Part shown: piece after piece, positions 1 to 11,673 of the stretch
Position numbering within the stretch: position 1 is the stretch's first letter
Layout: each line of letters opens with the position of its first letter
DNA from: Pelagibacteraceae bacterium AG-447-E22
Lineage (GTDB): Bacteria > Pseudomonadota > Alphaproteobacteria > Pelagibacterales > Pelagibacteraceae
NCBI GenBank assembly: GCA_003212295.1
Contig: QCQC01000001.1
Coordinates: 23,989 to 87,988 of the forward strand
DNA length: 64,000 bases
Direction of reading: 5' to 3'
Position numbers and translations under genes: made by a program
The notes under the pieces: generated by a model
What the model saw: the letters and a program-made list of their open reading frames with translations, nothing else
Told to the model about the DNA's origin: nothing
The model's database searches: none

Positions 1-1
1 G

Positions 2-475
2 GCGATGATAATAGAAATGACTGGTATAGATTTGGCTGCACTCTATAGACCATTAAATAATCTATTTTTAAATGAAATTATGATCAAGATTAGAGCAAAA
101 TATATTTGCAAAAATCAAATTCCCAAAGGAATTTCAGGAGTAAAATCAATGGTAAATTCATTTAAAAATGGAACTTCAATAGCAATGATGATTGATCAGA
201 GAGTAAGTCAAGGAGAAAAGGTTTCTTTTTTTAATTCACCGGCCTTAACAACAACAATACCAGCTCAATTTGTAAAAAAATATAATTGTCAAATAGTTCC
301 TCTTTATATTGAAAGAATAGATAAATATTATTTTAAAGTAAAAGTCGATAAACCTTTTGAGTTAAATCAAAATAATTCTATTGAGCAAATTTCTGAAACA
401 TTAAATAGGTGGTTAGAGAAAAAGATACTAAATAATCCAAATCAATGGATTTGGTCTCACAATCGTTGGAAATAA
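2..475 (+). CDS. Lysophospholipid/lipid A acyltransferase (LpxL/HtrB family), 5'-truncated by window edge
   Basis: ORF protein with family-like segment 'GTSIAMMIDQRVSQGEKVSFFNSPALTTTIPAQFVKKYNCQIVPLYIER'; frame open to window start. Confidence 0.85.
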   Translation, partial: AMIIEMTGIDLAALYRPLNNLFLNEIMIKIRAKYICKNQIPKGISGVKSMVNSFKNGTSIAMMIDQRVSQGEKVSFFNSPALTTTIPAQFVKKYNCQIVPLYIERIDKYYFKVKVDKPFELNQNNSIEQISETLNRWLEKKILNNPNQWIWSHNRWK

Positions 476-673
476 TTATTTTTTTTCTAAACTTTCTCTT
501 TTTAATTGAGCTTCTTTAGGAGAAAAATACGCCTCTTGTAACTCTACATTCCAATAATTCAATCTATCTAAGGAAATCTTTTTTCCTGAAACTGCGCAAT
601 TAATATAATCCCCATCTTCAATTATCTGAAAATTATTTGGTAAAAATTTTATTTTAGCTAATTTTTTAAACAT
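476..673 (-). CDS. DUF2093-like small protein
   Basis: 65 aa ORF 'AKIKFLPNNFQIIEDGDYINCAVSGKKISLDRLNYWNVELQEAYFSPKEA' resembles the alphaproteobacterial DUF2093 family. Confidence 0.7.
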   Translation of the reverse strand: MFKKLAKIKFLPNNFQIIEDGDYINCAVSGKKISLDRLNYWNVELQEAYFSPKEAQLKRESLEKK

Positions 674-697
674 TTTTAGTTTATATAATATTTATAT

Positions 698-1963
698 ATG
701 AAAGTTGGAATAATTGGTAGTGGTGGCAGAGAGCACTCCATTTGTGAGATTATTAAAAAATCAAATAAGGTTAATCAAATATTTTGCTTTCCAGGAAATG
801 CTGGAACTAAAAATATATCAAAAAATGTAAATCTAAATTTAGAAAATTTTGCTGAAATAAAAGATTATATTTTAGAAAATGGTATTGACTTAATTATTGT
901 AGGGCCTGAAAAGCCATTAGTCGATGGAATTGTTGACTATTTAGAAAAATTTAATATTAAAGTTTTTGGACCTAATAAGATAGCCTCCCAATTAGAAGGA
1001 TCGAAAATATTTACAAAAAAAATTTGTGAAGAATTTAAAATTCCAACTGCTAAATTTCAAATATTTGAAAAGATTGATAATGCAAAAAATTATTTACAAA
1101 AAGTGAATTTTCCCATTGTAATTAAAGCTGACAATCTTGCTTCAGGAAAAGGTGTTTATATTTGTACAAACTATAATGACTCTTCAAACGCTATTGATGA
1201 AATTTTTGGAGGTAAATTTGGTAAAGCAAAAAATGTTTTAATTGAAGAATTCTTAGATGGTGAGGAAATGAGTTTTTTTATTATTAGCGATGGAATATCT
1301 TTCAAAAGCTTTGGAACAGCTCAAGATCACAAAAGAGTTTTGGAGGGAGATAAGGGAAAAAATACCGGTGGTATGGGGGCTTATTCTCCATCTAGATTAA
1401 TTTCAAATCTTTTAGAAAAAAAAATAGTTGATAGAATAATAAAACCAACTTTGGATGCGCTAAAAAGACTTAATACTGAATATAAAGGTTTTTTATACGC
1501 TGGCTTAATGATCAAGAATGATGATCCATACTTAATTGAATATAATGTAAGAATGGGAGATCCAGAATGTCAAACGATACTTCCAAAATTAGAGACAGAT
1601 TTGATTGAAATAATTAAAAGTTGTTGTGAAAAAAAATTGGAACAGACTAAAATAAAATGGAATAAAAAAAAAAGTTTATGTGTTGTTTTAAGTAGTAAAG
1701 GTTATCCAGATAAGTTTAAAAAAAATATTGAAATAAAAAATTTAGAGAAGATTATTTTGGATAATGACAATTATTTATTTCATGCTGGCACAATTATTAA
1801 AGATAATAAAATTCTATCTAATGGTGGAAGAGTTTTAAACTTTGTTTCCTTATCAGAAAATTTTTCTGAAACAAAAAAAAATGTTTATAATAATTTAAAG
1901 ATTTTAGATTGGTCAGAAGGTTATTACCGGAGAGATATTGGATTTAAGGTTACTGACTTATGA
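698..1963 (+). CDS. purD: Phosphoribosylamine--glycine ligase
   Basis: MKVGIIGSGGREHSI N-terminus, ATP-grasp motifs, 'GGMGAYSP', 'RMGDPECQ'. Confidence 0.97.
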   Translation: MKVGIIGSGGREHSICEIIKKSNKVNQIFCFPGNAGTKNISKNVNLNLENFAEIKDYILENGIDLIIVGPEKPLVDGIVDYLEKFNIKVFGPNKIASQLEGSKIFTKKICEEFKIPTAKFQIFEKIDNAKNYLQKVNFPIVIKADNLASGKGVYICTNYNDSSNAIDEIFGGKFGKAKNVLIEEFLDGEEMSFFIISDGISFKSFGTAQDHKRVLEGDKGKNTGGMGAYSPSRLISNLLEKKIVDRIIKPTLDALKRLNTEYKGFLYAGLMIKNDDPYLIEYNVRMGDPECQTILPKLETDLIEIIKSCCEKKLEQTKIKWNKKKSLCVVLSSKGYPDKFKKNIEIKNLEKIILDNDNYLFHAGTIIKDNKILSNGGRVLNFVSLSENFSETKKNVYNNLKILDWSEGYYRRDIGFKVTDL

Positions 1964-2526
1964 GAATTATTTCTGGATTATTCAAAGGAAAAAAAATTCT
2001 ACAGCCTGCTGATAAAATAACCCGCCCACTTAAAGATTTGACCAAAGAGTCAGTATTTAATGTTATTGAACATTCAAATAAATTTTCAGTAAATATTAAA
2101 GACTCTATTATTTTAGATTTATATTCTGGGGTAGGATCTTTTGGTTTAGAATGTCTTTCAAGAGAAGCTAAATTTGTTACTTTTATTGAAAATTACAGAG
2201 GGGTTTTACCAATTTTAAAAAAAAATTTATTCAGTCTTAAAAATATAAATAATTACGAAATCTTAAATCAAGATATAAATTTAAAAAGTGAAATTATTTT
2301 GAGTAAATTAAGAAAAAAAAACGATATAATTTTTTTAGACCCACCCTATAAAGATAAGAATTTACACAAAATTTTAAGTAATATTTATAACAACAAAATC
2401 TTAAAAAAAGATGGGATTGTGATAATTCATCGTCATAAAAAAGAAAATGATAAATTCCCAGAAAATTTTAAAATTTTAGAAAAAAAAATATATGGAATTT
2501 CAAAAATTGTTTTTGGACTATTCTAA
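1960..2526 (+). CDS. rsmD: 16S rRNA (guanine966-N2)-methyltransferase
   Basis: MRIISGLFKGKKI, 'LDLYSGVGSFGLECLSR', 'FLDPPY' motif; 4-nt overlap with purD. Confidence 0.93.
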   Translation: MRIISGLFKGKKILQPADKITRPLKDLTKESVFNVIEHSNKFSVNIKDSIILDLYSGVGSFGLECLSREAKFVTFIENYRGVLPILKKNLFSLKNINNYEILNQDINLKSEIILSKLRKKNDIIFLDPPYKDKNLHKILSNIYNNKILKKDGIVIIHRHKKENDKFPENFKILEKKIYGISKIVFGLF

Positions 2527-3686
2527 ATTAGCCTTTTAACTGTTTCTTTTTTTATTAGTTCTACTGCTGGCTGGTCATATGGATTGATTTTGAGAGCAGA
2601 TGCAATCAAAATTGTCTCTAAAATAAAAAACGTAAACAATTCTCCTAAGGCCTCTTCATTTCTCCTAAATATTTTAAAGCTTCTAAAGGGTATTTTTTTA
2701 CTTAAAAAAATTTTTTCTGTCGCTATTTTTTGAGCAAAGATAATTTCATTTAAATTTTTATTCTTAAGAACTTTATAGGTATCAAGAATTGATTTATTAT
2801 TTATTTTATTTGATTTCTTCTCATCTACATAAAAAAATGTGTAAAAATTATTTTTTGGTCCGTCTAAATAAAGCTGCATCAAACTATGATTGTCTTTTGG
2901 CATAGACGAAATTATTGGAAAAATCCCAAATTTTTTTTTCCCTAAACTTTCTGCAACTAATTGCTGGTACCACTTTAAAAAATCGTTTGATCTTGTATCA
3001 TAATTCATAATTACTGAATTGTATTTCTTTTCTTTGGTTAAAAATAAGATATTCGCAACATTTGAAATAAGCTGATTAATAAAATTTTTATTATTTACAA
3101 GTTTATTAAATACCTTAAACTTATTTTCCTTAAGACCCATTAAACTTGATGGCAACATACCTACCTCAGATAAAACAGAATACCTGCCACCAATAAAATT
3201 ATTATGAGAAACAACATCAGATTTTAATTTTTCTGCTAATAATTTCAAATAGCTCTGTTTATTTTCAGTAATGAAAATATTTCTATCCTTTTTTTTTATC
3301 AAAATATTTGAATTAGCAATAGTCTCGAGTGTGTTGCCAGATTTTGAAATAATCAAATTTAGAAACTTTTGATCCTTATAATTATTAAGTTTAGGATTTA
3401 AATTATCAAAAAAGTATAATTTTTTTTTTGATTTAAAATCTAAAAAATTAAAAATAGCTTTTGTGCCTAAAATAGAACCTCCCATTCCAATTAATCTAAT
3501 TTTGTTATATTTTTTTTTAAGATTGTTTAAAAATTTTTTTGAATAGGAATACTTATAATTTAACTTCAGAGAGTTAATAACTTCATTATTTTTTTGATTA
3601 ATTAGTAGTGATAGATTTTTTTTGATCAAATTTGAGTTTCTCTTTTTTTGAAAACATTTAAATTCTATGTTTTTTGAAAAAATCAT
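2523..3686 (-). CDS. pgi: Glucose-6-phosphate isomerase, short divergent form
   Basis: 'IRLIGMGGSILGTKAIFNFL', 'SKSGNTLET', 'GGRYSVLSEVGMLPSSLMG' SIS-fold motifs. Confidence 0.85.
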   Translation of the reverse strand: MIFSKNIEFKCFQKKRNSNLIKKNLSLLINQKNNEVINSLKLNYKYSYSKKFLNNLKKKYNKIRLIGMGGSILGTKAIFNFLDFKSKKKLYFFDNLNPKLNNYKDQKFLNLIISKSGNTLETIANSNILIKKKDRNIFITENKQSYLKLLAEKLKSDVVSHNNFIGGRYSVLSEVGMLPSSLMGLKENKFKVFNKLVNNKNFINQLISNVANILFLTKEKKYNSVIMNYDTRSNDFLKWYQQLVAESLGKKKFGIFPIISSMPKDNHSLMQLYLDGPKNNFYTFFYVDEKKSNKINNKSILDTYKVLKNKNLNEIIFAQKIATEKIFLSKKIPFRSFKIFRRNEEALGELFTFFILETILIASALKINPYDQPAVELIKKETVKRLI

Positions 3687-3997
3687 TTTTTCTTCAATAT
3701 ATCTTGAATTGATTTTTCTAAATCACTGGGTAAAGTTTCTTCATCTAATCCATCGCTTGTCTCAAGAACTTTTGTTAAATCTATATTGTCATCTTGAGGA
3801 ACTTCATCTTCATTATTTTTTCGAGGTTCTGGAAGTTTTGAAAACTCTGGTGGTAAAGTAAGAGGTTTTTTTTTTTCAATTAAAAACTCATCAACATTTT
3901 GTTTTTTTTTCATACTTAAAGTTTCTCTTACATTTTGACAGCCGCTTAAAAGAATTAATATTAAAAGATTAAAAAAAATTAATTTAGTTAGTAGCAT
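3683..3997 (-). CDS. Small putative lipoprotein (DUF3035-like)
   Basis: Lipobox 'LLSGCQ' after a hydrophobic N-terminus; start set at MLLTKLIFF rather than the longer ORF start, to reduce overlap with lspA. Confidence 0.6.
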   Translation of the reverse strand: MLLTKLIFFNLLILILLSGCQNVRETLSMKKKQNVDEFLIEKKKPLTLPPEFSKLPEPRKNNEDEVPQDDNIDLTKVLETSDGLDEETLPSDLEKSIQDILKKK

Positions 3998-4502
3998 AAT
4001 TTTGTTTCTTAAAAAAAATATCGACAATTAACAATAATAAAATTCCTACAGTTATAAATATATCTGCAATATTAAAAATAAACCAGTGAAATTCACCAAC
4101 ATGAAAATCTATAAAATCAGGAACAGCATTAAAAACAACACGATCATAAAAATTTCCAAGTGCTCCACCTATTACACACAAAAGAGCTAATCTTTTTAAT
4201 TTTTTAGCATTTAATGACATTACTATTAAAACAATTATTACAATTGCAATAATTATTGTCACCAAATTATAACCAAAACTTTCATTGAAAGATAACAGCC
4301 CAAATGCAACACCTTCATTCCAAATTAAAAAAATATTTAAATATTTAGACTCAAATAATTCAGCCGATAAACTTTTTTCATTTTCAGAAATCACATAGAG
4401 TTTTGTAATTCTATCGAGACCAAAGGTGACCAGAATAATAAAAAAATTTGTTACAAAATTTTTATTTAAATATCTTGCCATTACTTGGGGTGTCTCTTGC
4501 AT
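3984..4502 (-). CDS. lspA: Lipoprotein signal peptidase (signal peptidase II)
   Basis: 'GGALGNFYDRVVFNAVPDFIDFH' and 'FNIADIFITVG' catalytic Asp motifs. Confidence 0.95.
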   Translation of the reverse strand: MQETPQVMARYLNKNFVTNFFIILVTFGLDRITKLYVISENEKSLSAELFESKYLNIFLIWNEGVAFGLLSFNESFGYNLVTIIIAIVIIVLIVMSLNAKKLKRLALLCVIGGALGNFYDRVVFNAVPDFIDFHVGEFHWFIFNIADIFITVGILLLLIVDIFFKKQNYATN

Positions 4503-7198
4503 TGATCAACACTAATTTTCCAACAGACAGGACATTTATTGCCTAATGCTTTTTTTGTCTTAACTAAAATATCTGATTCTTTATCAAAATTAATATCAGT
4601 CTTTGACACAATACAAAGTTCAGACAAATCAATATCTCTAACTATCTCCTTATATTTTTCATTAAGTTTGATATTAAGGTCTGCCTCCAAACTTGACCCA
4701 ATTTCTTTACTTGCCCTTTTTTCCTCAATACTAATATTGCAGACATCTCTAATTTTTATTAATTCTGACCATTTCTCTTCAAGCTTTTGATTTTTAAATT
4801 TATTTGGAAATTTTAAAAACTTTTCTAAGTGAATACTTTTATTTTTTCTAGATACTAATTGGTAAATTTCTTCAGTTGTAAATGACAAAATTGGAGCAAA
4901 CCATCTAAGCAAAGACTTAAGCAAAATATTTAAAATTTTTACACATGACTTTCTTTTTTCAGAATTAATTAAATCACAGTACAAAGCGTCTTTCCTAATA
5001 TCAAAATAGAATGCTGACAAATCTACAGTGCAAAAATTCAATAACTCTTTATAAAGATTGTGAAAATCATATTTTTGAAAATATATTTCAAATTTTTTAT
5101 TAAGAGAATACATCTTGCTAAGCATAAATTTCTCTATCTCTGGTAAACTCTCAATATCTAATTCATCCAAATTAATATCTTCAAATTTATCATTTATATT
5201 TCCCAATAGATATCTAAACGTATTTCTTATTTTACGATATGATTCTGAATGCTGATCCAGTATAGAGTAATCTATTCTTAAATCCTCAGCATAATTTGAT
5301 GCTGCTACCCAGATTCTTAAAATATCAGCACCATATTTTTTTAAAATATCCTCTGGGGCAATTACATTTCCAAGAGATTTAGACATTTTAAGACCTTTTC
5401 CATCCACCACAAATCCATGTGATAAGATAGACTCAAATGGGGCTTTACCTCTTGTTCCGCAGGATTCTAATAAAGAAGAGTGGAACCAGCCTCTATGTTG
5501 ATCCGATCCCTCTAAATACATTGATGCAGGCCATTTGAGATCTTTCCTTTTCTCTAAAACAAAAGAGTGTGTTGATCCACTATCAAACCACACTTCAACA
5601 ATATCACTTAACTTATCAAAATCTTCTGCTTTATATTTATTTCCTAAAAATTTTTGAGGGTCATCAGAAAACCAACAATCTGAACCTTGTTTTTCATAAA
5701 TATTTGCAATGTTTTCAAATATTTCATCATCTATCAAAATTTCATTAGATTTTTTATGTACAAAGATAGGAAGCGGTACACCCCATACTCTTTGCCTTGA
5801 TACACACCAATCTGGTCTTGTCTCAATCATTGATCTCAACCTCTCTTTGCCTTTACTTGGATAAAAAGTTGTATCATCTATTGCCTTTAAAGCTTTACTT
5901 CTAAGTTTATGGCTTTCCATAGAAATAAACCATTGTGGTGTTGCCCTATGAACTAAAGGTGCTTTTGATCTCCAAGAATGAGGGTATGAATGAACCAATT
6001 CACCATTTGAAAGAAGATTGTTTTGCTCTTTCAATTTTTCAATAACAATTGGATTAGCCTTAAAAATATGTAAACCTTCAAACAAAGAAACATTTTTTGT
6101 ATATTTTCCATCATCATCAACTGTCTCAATAGCTTTTATACCGTTATTTATGCAAAGATTAAAGTCATCAGGTCCATGACTTGGCGCACAATGAACAATA
6201 CCTGTGCCTTGTTCTGTAGTAACAAAACGAGCTTCTAACATAGGAATATTGTGACCGTAACCTAAATCAAAAAATGGATGCTTGCAGATAGTATCTTTAA
6301 AATCTTTACCTTTAAATTTTTTTAAATTCTTAAATTCTTTTATCTCACAATTTTTTAAAACTGAGTCTAATAATGCCTCTGCAACAATGATCTTTTTATT
6401 TTTAAAATTACCCTCATCACTTATCTGAATTATCAAATAATCTAAGCTTTCATTATAAGCTAAAGCTTTATTTGCTGGTATTGTCCAAGGAGTGGTTGTC
6501 CAAATAACAACACTGCAATTGTTTAGTTCCTTTATTTTTGATGATTTTACTGGGAAGCAAGCATAGATCGTATCAGATTTGTGATCTTGATATTCAACTT
6601 CAGCATCAGCCAAGGCAGTTTTTTCTACTGTTGACCATAAAACTGGTTTAAATCCCCTATAAAGACTCCCCTCTTTTAAAAATTTTCCCAGTTCTCTCAC
6701 AATTTGTGCCTCTGCATCGTAACTCATTGTTGAATAGTAATTTTCCCAATCACCAACAACACCTAATCTTTTAAATTGGTTTTTATGAACTTCTATCCAT
6801 TTTTCAGCAAATATTCGACATTCTCTTCTAAATTCTACAATTGGAACGTCGTTTTTATTTTTTTTATTTTTTTTATATTGCTCTTCTATTTTCCACTCAA
6901 TTGGTAAACCATGACAATCCCAACCTGGTACGTAAACAGAGTCTTTACCATCCATTTGATGAAATTTTACGATGATATCCTTTAAAATTTTATTTAAAGC
7001 AGTGCCCATATGTATATTTCCATTTGCATACGGAGGACCATCATGTAAAACAAATTTTTCTTCTCCTTTTCTTGAATTCCTTAATTCTTTATAAAGATCA
7101 ATTTTTTTCCAAAGTTCTAAAATTTCTGGTTCTCTAGTTGGTAAATTAGCTTTCATTGAAAAAGCTGTTTTGGGTAAATTAATTTGGTTTTTACTCAT
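4481..7198 (-). CDS. ileS: Isoleucyl-tRNA synthetase
   Basis: 'DGPPYANGNIHMGTALNKILKD', 'KMSKSLGN', C-terminal Zn-binding 'CPVCW'. Confidence 0.98.
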   Translation of the reverse strand: MSKNQINLPKTAFSMKANLPTREPEILELWKKIDLYKELRNSRKGEEKFVLHDGPPYANGNIHMGTALNKILKDIIVKFHQMDGKDSVYVPGWDCHGLPIEWKIEEQYKKNKKNKNDVPIVEFRRECRIFAEKWIEVHKNQFKRLGVVGDWENYYSTMSYDAEAQIVRELGKFLKEGSLYRGFKPVLWSTVEKTALADAEVEYQDHKSDTIYACFPVKSSKIKELNNCSVVIWTTTPWTIPANKALAYNESLDYLIIQISDEGNFKNKKIIVAEALLDSVLKNCEIKEFKNLKKFKGKDFKDTICKHPFFDLGYGHNIPMLEARFVTTEQGTGIVHCAPSHGPDDFNLCINNGIKAIETVDDDGKYTKNVSLFEGLHIFKANPIVIEKLKEQNNLLSNGELVHSYPHSWRSKAPLVHRATPQWFISMESHKLRSKALKAIDDTTFYPSKGKERLRSMIETRPDWCVSRQRVWGVPLPIFVHKKSNEILIDDEIFENIANIYEKQGSDCWFSDDPQKFLGNKYKAEDFDKLSDIVEVWFDSGSTHSFVLEKRKDLKWPASMYLEGSDQHRGWFHSSLLESCGTRGKAPFESILSHGFVVDGKGLKMSKSLGNVIAPEDILKKYGADILRIWVAASNYAEDLRIDYSILDQHSESYRKIRNTFRYLLGNINDKFEDINLDELDIESLPEIEKFMLSKMYSLNKKFEIYFQKYDFHNLYKELLNFCTVDLSAFYFDIRKDALYCDLINSEKRKSCVKILNILLKSLLRWFAPILSFTTEEIYQLVSRKNKSIHLEKFLKFPNKFKNQKLEEKWSELIKIRDVCNISIEEKRASKEIGSSLEADLNIKLNEKYKEIVRDIDLSELCIVSKTDINFDKESDILVKTKKALGNKCPVCWKISVDQCKRHPK

Positions 7199-8124
7199 TT
7201 TATTTTTTTTGCAATTAAAAGATCAGTGTTAATTTGTTTTTTTAATTGATCTATATTTTTGAATTTTTTTTCAGCTCTTATAAATTTTAAAAATTCAATT
7301 CTTAAATACTTATTATATAAATTTCCAGAAAAATTAAATAAATGGACCTCTAATAATATTTTTTTTCCATTAAATGTGGGTCGATATCCTAAATTAGCTA
7401 TACCTTTGATATAATTTGAATTTTTCATTTTTCTTGCTTTAACTGCATAAACACCTGGTTTTGCCAGAATATAATTTTTAATATCTATATTAGCTGTTGG
7501 AAAACCAATTTTTTTTCCTACCTGTCTACCCTTTTGAACTTTTCCATCAATTGACCAGTTTCTTTTTAAAAGTTTATTCACATCATTAAGTTTTCCATTC
7601 TGTAAATATTTTCTTATTAAAGAAGACGAAATAATTTGTTTTTTTATTGATAAAGGTTGTGGTTTAATTATCTTATATTTACATAATTTCTCATACTCTA
7701 TTAATTGTTTTACGTTTCCTTCTCTTTTATTTCCAAACCTAAAATTATTACTTACAAAAATAAATTTTGGATTTAATTTTTTACCTAAAATCTCTTTAAT
7801 AAAAAAAATTGATTTTGTTTTTGAAAATTTACGATTGAATTGCTTAATTATAACAAAATCGACATTAAGGTTACTTAAATTCTCAATTTTTTGATTTAAA
7901 TTTGATAGTCTAAAGTTTTTTAAACTTGAGTTAAAAAACATTTTTGGCATTGGCTCAAAGGTTAAAACACCAATCTTTGACGAATATTTCTTTTTATACT
8001 TTTTTGCAAGTTTAAATAATTTCTGATGTCCCAGATGAAGTCCATCAAAATTACCAATTAAAATAATTGAGTTTTTATGATCTTTTTTTATATTAAAACT
8101 GTTATATAATTTCATTTTCACCAT
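7195..8124 (-). CDS. ribF: Bifunctional riboflavin kinase/FAD synthetase
   Basis: 'ILIGNFDGLHLGHQKL', 'GRQVGKKIGFPTANID'. Confidence 0.95.
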   Translation of the reverse strand: MVKMKLYNSFNIKKDHKNSIILIGNFDGLHLGHQKLFKLAKKYKKKYSSKIGVLTFEPMPKMFFNSSLKNFRLSNLNQKIENLSNLNVDFVIIKQFNRKFSKTKSIFFIKEILGKKLNPKFIFVSNNFRFGNKREGNVKQLIEYEKLCKYKIIKPQPLSIKKQIISSSLIRKYLQNGKLNDVNKLLKRNWSIDGKVQKGRQVGKKIGFPTANIDIKNYILAKPGVYAVKARKMKNSNYIKGIANLGYRPTFNGKKILLEVHLFNFSGNLYNKYLRIEFLKFIRAEKKFKNIDQLKKQINTDLLIAKKIK

Positions 8125-8939
8125 TTTAAATCAGTCTGAATATAGTTACAGATTGTTTCATACGATTTAGCTGTTACTTCAATTCCTTTTTCTTTTATTT
8201 CATTTTTATGAATACCATTTGAAATAATTAAAGAGTCATAGTTTAAAAGATTTGCTCCTTTAATATCAGTATTTAAGTTATCACCAATTGAAAGAATTTT
8301 TTTATCTTTGTTGTTGATAGATAAATTATAAACCTCAGGATATGGTTTACCAAAATATATTACTTTACCTCCCATTTTTTCAAAGACCATAGCGACTGAT
8401 CCAGCACAAAGTTCTCTTTTATTTCCTCTATCCACGATTAAGTCTGGATTTGTGCAAATCATTTTTTTTTCTATATTTTCTTTAAATAAATTTTTGTAAT
8501 AATTAAGATTATTATCGAACTTTTCGAATAAACCAGTACACAATATATAATCACTGTCATAAATATTATCTGACTTCATTTTAATAAAATCATTAAATAA
8601 ATCAAAATCTCGTGGTGGTCCTATATGGAAAAATTTTTGAGTCGATTGATTTTTTTTAAGATAGTTTAATGAAGCTTGTCCAGATGTAAAAACATGATCT
8701 CTTATTTCTTTATCCATGCCCATTTTTTCTAAAAAAGATTTAACTACATCATTAGGTCTTGGTGCATTTGTTAAAAGAATATACTCTTTTCTTTTTTTTG
8801 AAATTTCATTTAAAACTTTAATAGCTTCTTTATGAAGATTGATCCCATTGTGAATTACACCCCATAAATCTATGTAAAATAACTGATAATTATCAACTAT
8901 CGAGCAGAAACCATCTTTATCTAAATTTTTAGTCATCAA
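8118..8939 (-). CDS. HAD superfamily (IIA, TIGR01459-like) hydrolase
   Basis: 'YIDLWGVIHNGI', 'LLTNAPRP', 'YFGKPYPEVY', 'ILSIGDNLNTDIKGA'. Confidence 0.9.
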   Translation of the reverse strand: MMTKNLDKDGFCSIVDNYQLFYIDLWGVIHNGINLHKEAIKVLNEISKKRKEYILLTNAPRPNDVVKSFLEKMGMDKEIRDHVFTSGQASLNYLKKNQSTQKFFHIGPPRDFDLFNDFIKMKSDNIYDSDYILCTGLFEKFDNNLNYYKNLFKENIEKKMICTNPDLIVDRGNKRELCAGSVAMVFEKMGGKVIYFGKPYPEVYNLSINNKDKKILSIGDNLNTDIKGANLLNYDSLIISNGIHKNEIKEKGIEVTAKSYETICNYIQTDLKW

Positions 8940-9005
8940 ATTAATCTATAACCCAAAAAATCCTTAATTTCCTTTATTTTTTAAGAAAGTTATTTTTAAC
9001 TATAT

Positions 9006-9033
9006 CTTGAAATACTGTTGCCAATCTCTATAT
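9006..9033 (+). promoter_or_regulatory. Putative heat-shock (RpoH/sigma32-type) promoter of groESL
   Basis: CTTGAAA (9006-9012) - 13 nt - CTCTATAT (9026-9033), upstream of the groES RBS; resembles the alphaproteobacterial RpoH consensus. Confidence 0.65.
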
Positions 9034-9060
9034 GAAGTTCATATTTATAAAGGAGAATTT

Positions 9061-9351
9061 ATGAAATTTAGACCCTTACACGATCGAGTTCTAATCGAAG
9101 TTTTAGACAGCAGCGAAAAAACAGCTGGTGGAATAATAATACCGGATACAGCTCAAGAAAAACCCCAAGAAGGTAAAGTCGTTGCCATAGGTGGAGGCGC
9201 AAAGACAGAGGATGGAAAAATTATTCCTATGGATGTTAAAATTGGTGACAAAGTTCTGTTCGGAAAATGGTCAGGAACTGAAGTCAAAATTGATGGTAAA
9301 GAATACAGCATAATGAAAGAATCTGACATTATGGGTATTTCTAGTAAGTAA
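9061..9351 (+). CDS. groES: Co-chaperonin GroES
   Basis: '[40 protein letters not shown]'; true start ATG 9061 after AAGGAGAA RBS, not the ORF start at 9007, which lies in the promoter. Confidence 0.98.
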   Translation: MKFRPLHDRVLIEVLDSSEKTAGGIIIPDTAQEKPQEGKVVAIGGGAKTEDGKIIPMDVKIGDKVLFGKWSGTEVKIDGKEYSIMKESDIMGISSK

Positions 9352-9354
9352 TAA

Positions 9355-11037
<1,683 letters not shown>

Positions 11038-11065
11038 TCCCCATTAATCTCAAACAAAAATTCAA

Positions 11066-11095
11066 AAAGGGCAGTTTTTACTGCCCTTTTTTTTT
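11066..11095 (+). terminator. Rho-independent terminator of groESL
   Basis: GGGCAGT-TTTT-ACTGCCC hairpin followed by a T run. Confidence 0.92.
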
Positions 11096-11284
11096 GCCTG
11101 TCGTAAAAATCTTCAAAGAACTTTATAAAGAATGTTTAAAGAACCTATTTATGCTGAATTCTTATTCCATAAATAAATTTTTTATTTTTAATATCAGACA
11201 CTAATAGTAGACACTTTATAATAAATGGGATTAAATATAATTTATTAATAAGGCGACCAAGATAAAGTACGCCCCTAAAAAATT

Positions 11285-11548
11285 ATGATACTAAGTTTAA
11301 TATTAAAATATATTGGTTTTTTTGCAGCATTTTGTACTACTATTTCTTTTTTACCTCAGGCAATTAAAGTTTATAAATCAAAAAGTACAAAAGATATTTC
11401 ATTATACATGTTTTTAATTTTTACAATTGGAACTTCTTGTTGGTTAGTATATGGAGTGGTTATTTCATCAGTTCCAATAATATTAGCAAATACTATAACT
11501 CTTATTTTAAGTTTTTTTATTTTAATTTATAAAATTAGGTACAAATAG
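11285..11548 (+). CDS. SemiSWEET (MtN3/PQ-loop) family small sugar transporter
   Basis: 87 aa, three TM segments, PQ-loop motif 'FLPQAIKVYKSKSTKDISLYMFLIFTIGTSCWLVYG'. Confidence 0.92.
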   Translation: MILSLILKYIGFFAAFCTTISFLPQAIKVYKSKSTKDISLYMFLIFTIGTSCWLVYGVVISSVPIILANTITLILSFFILIYKIRYK

Positions 11549-11596
11549 ACTGGGGGCCGGGTAAGACAACGCCCTTCTCTAGTTTACTTGGTTTAC

Positions 11597-11671
11597 AATG
11601 GGTGTAATGCACATGTTATCCTCATTAATCTCAAACAAAATTCAAAAGTGCAGTTTTTACTGCTCTTTTTT
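11597..11671 (+). repeat. Degraded second copy of groEL 3' end plus terminator
   Basis: AATGGGTGtAATGcacATGTtATCCtCATTAATCTCAAACAAAA-TTCAAAA..GCAGTTTTTACTGCtCTTTTTT aligns across its length with 11016-11094. Confidence 0.88.
11650..11671 (+). terminator. Terminator in the duplicated copy, downstream of SemiSWEET
   Basis: GCAGT-TTTT-ACTGC hairpin followed by CTTTTTT. Confidence 0.75.
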
Positions 11672-11673
11672 AT

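Noticed and set aside
6861-6890. T-rich repeats (TTTTTATTTTTTTTATTTTTTTTATATTG)
   Set aside because: Inside ileS, encodes a Lys/Asn run (KKNKKNKND) typical of AT-rich genomes; not a tandem-repeat element.
9007-9060. Upstream extension of groES ([18 protein letters not shown])
   Set aside because: Overlaps the RpoH-like promoter; a canonical RBS and start lie at 9050-9061.
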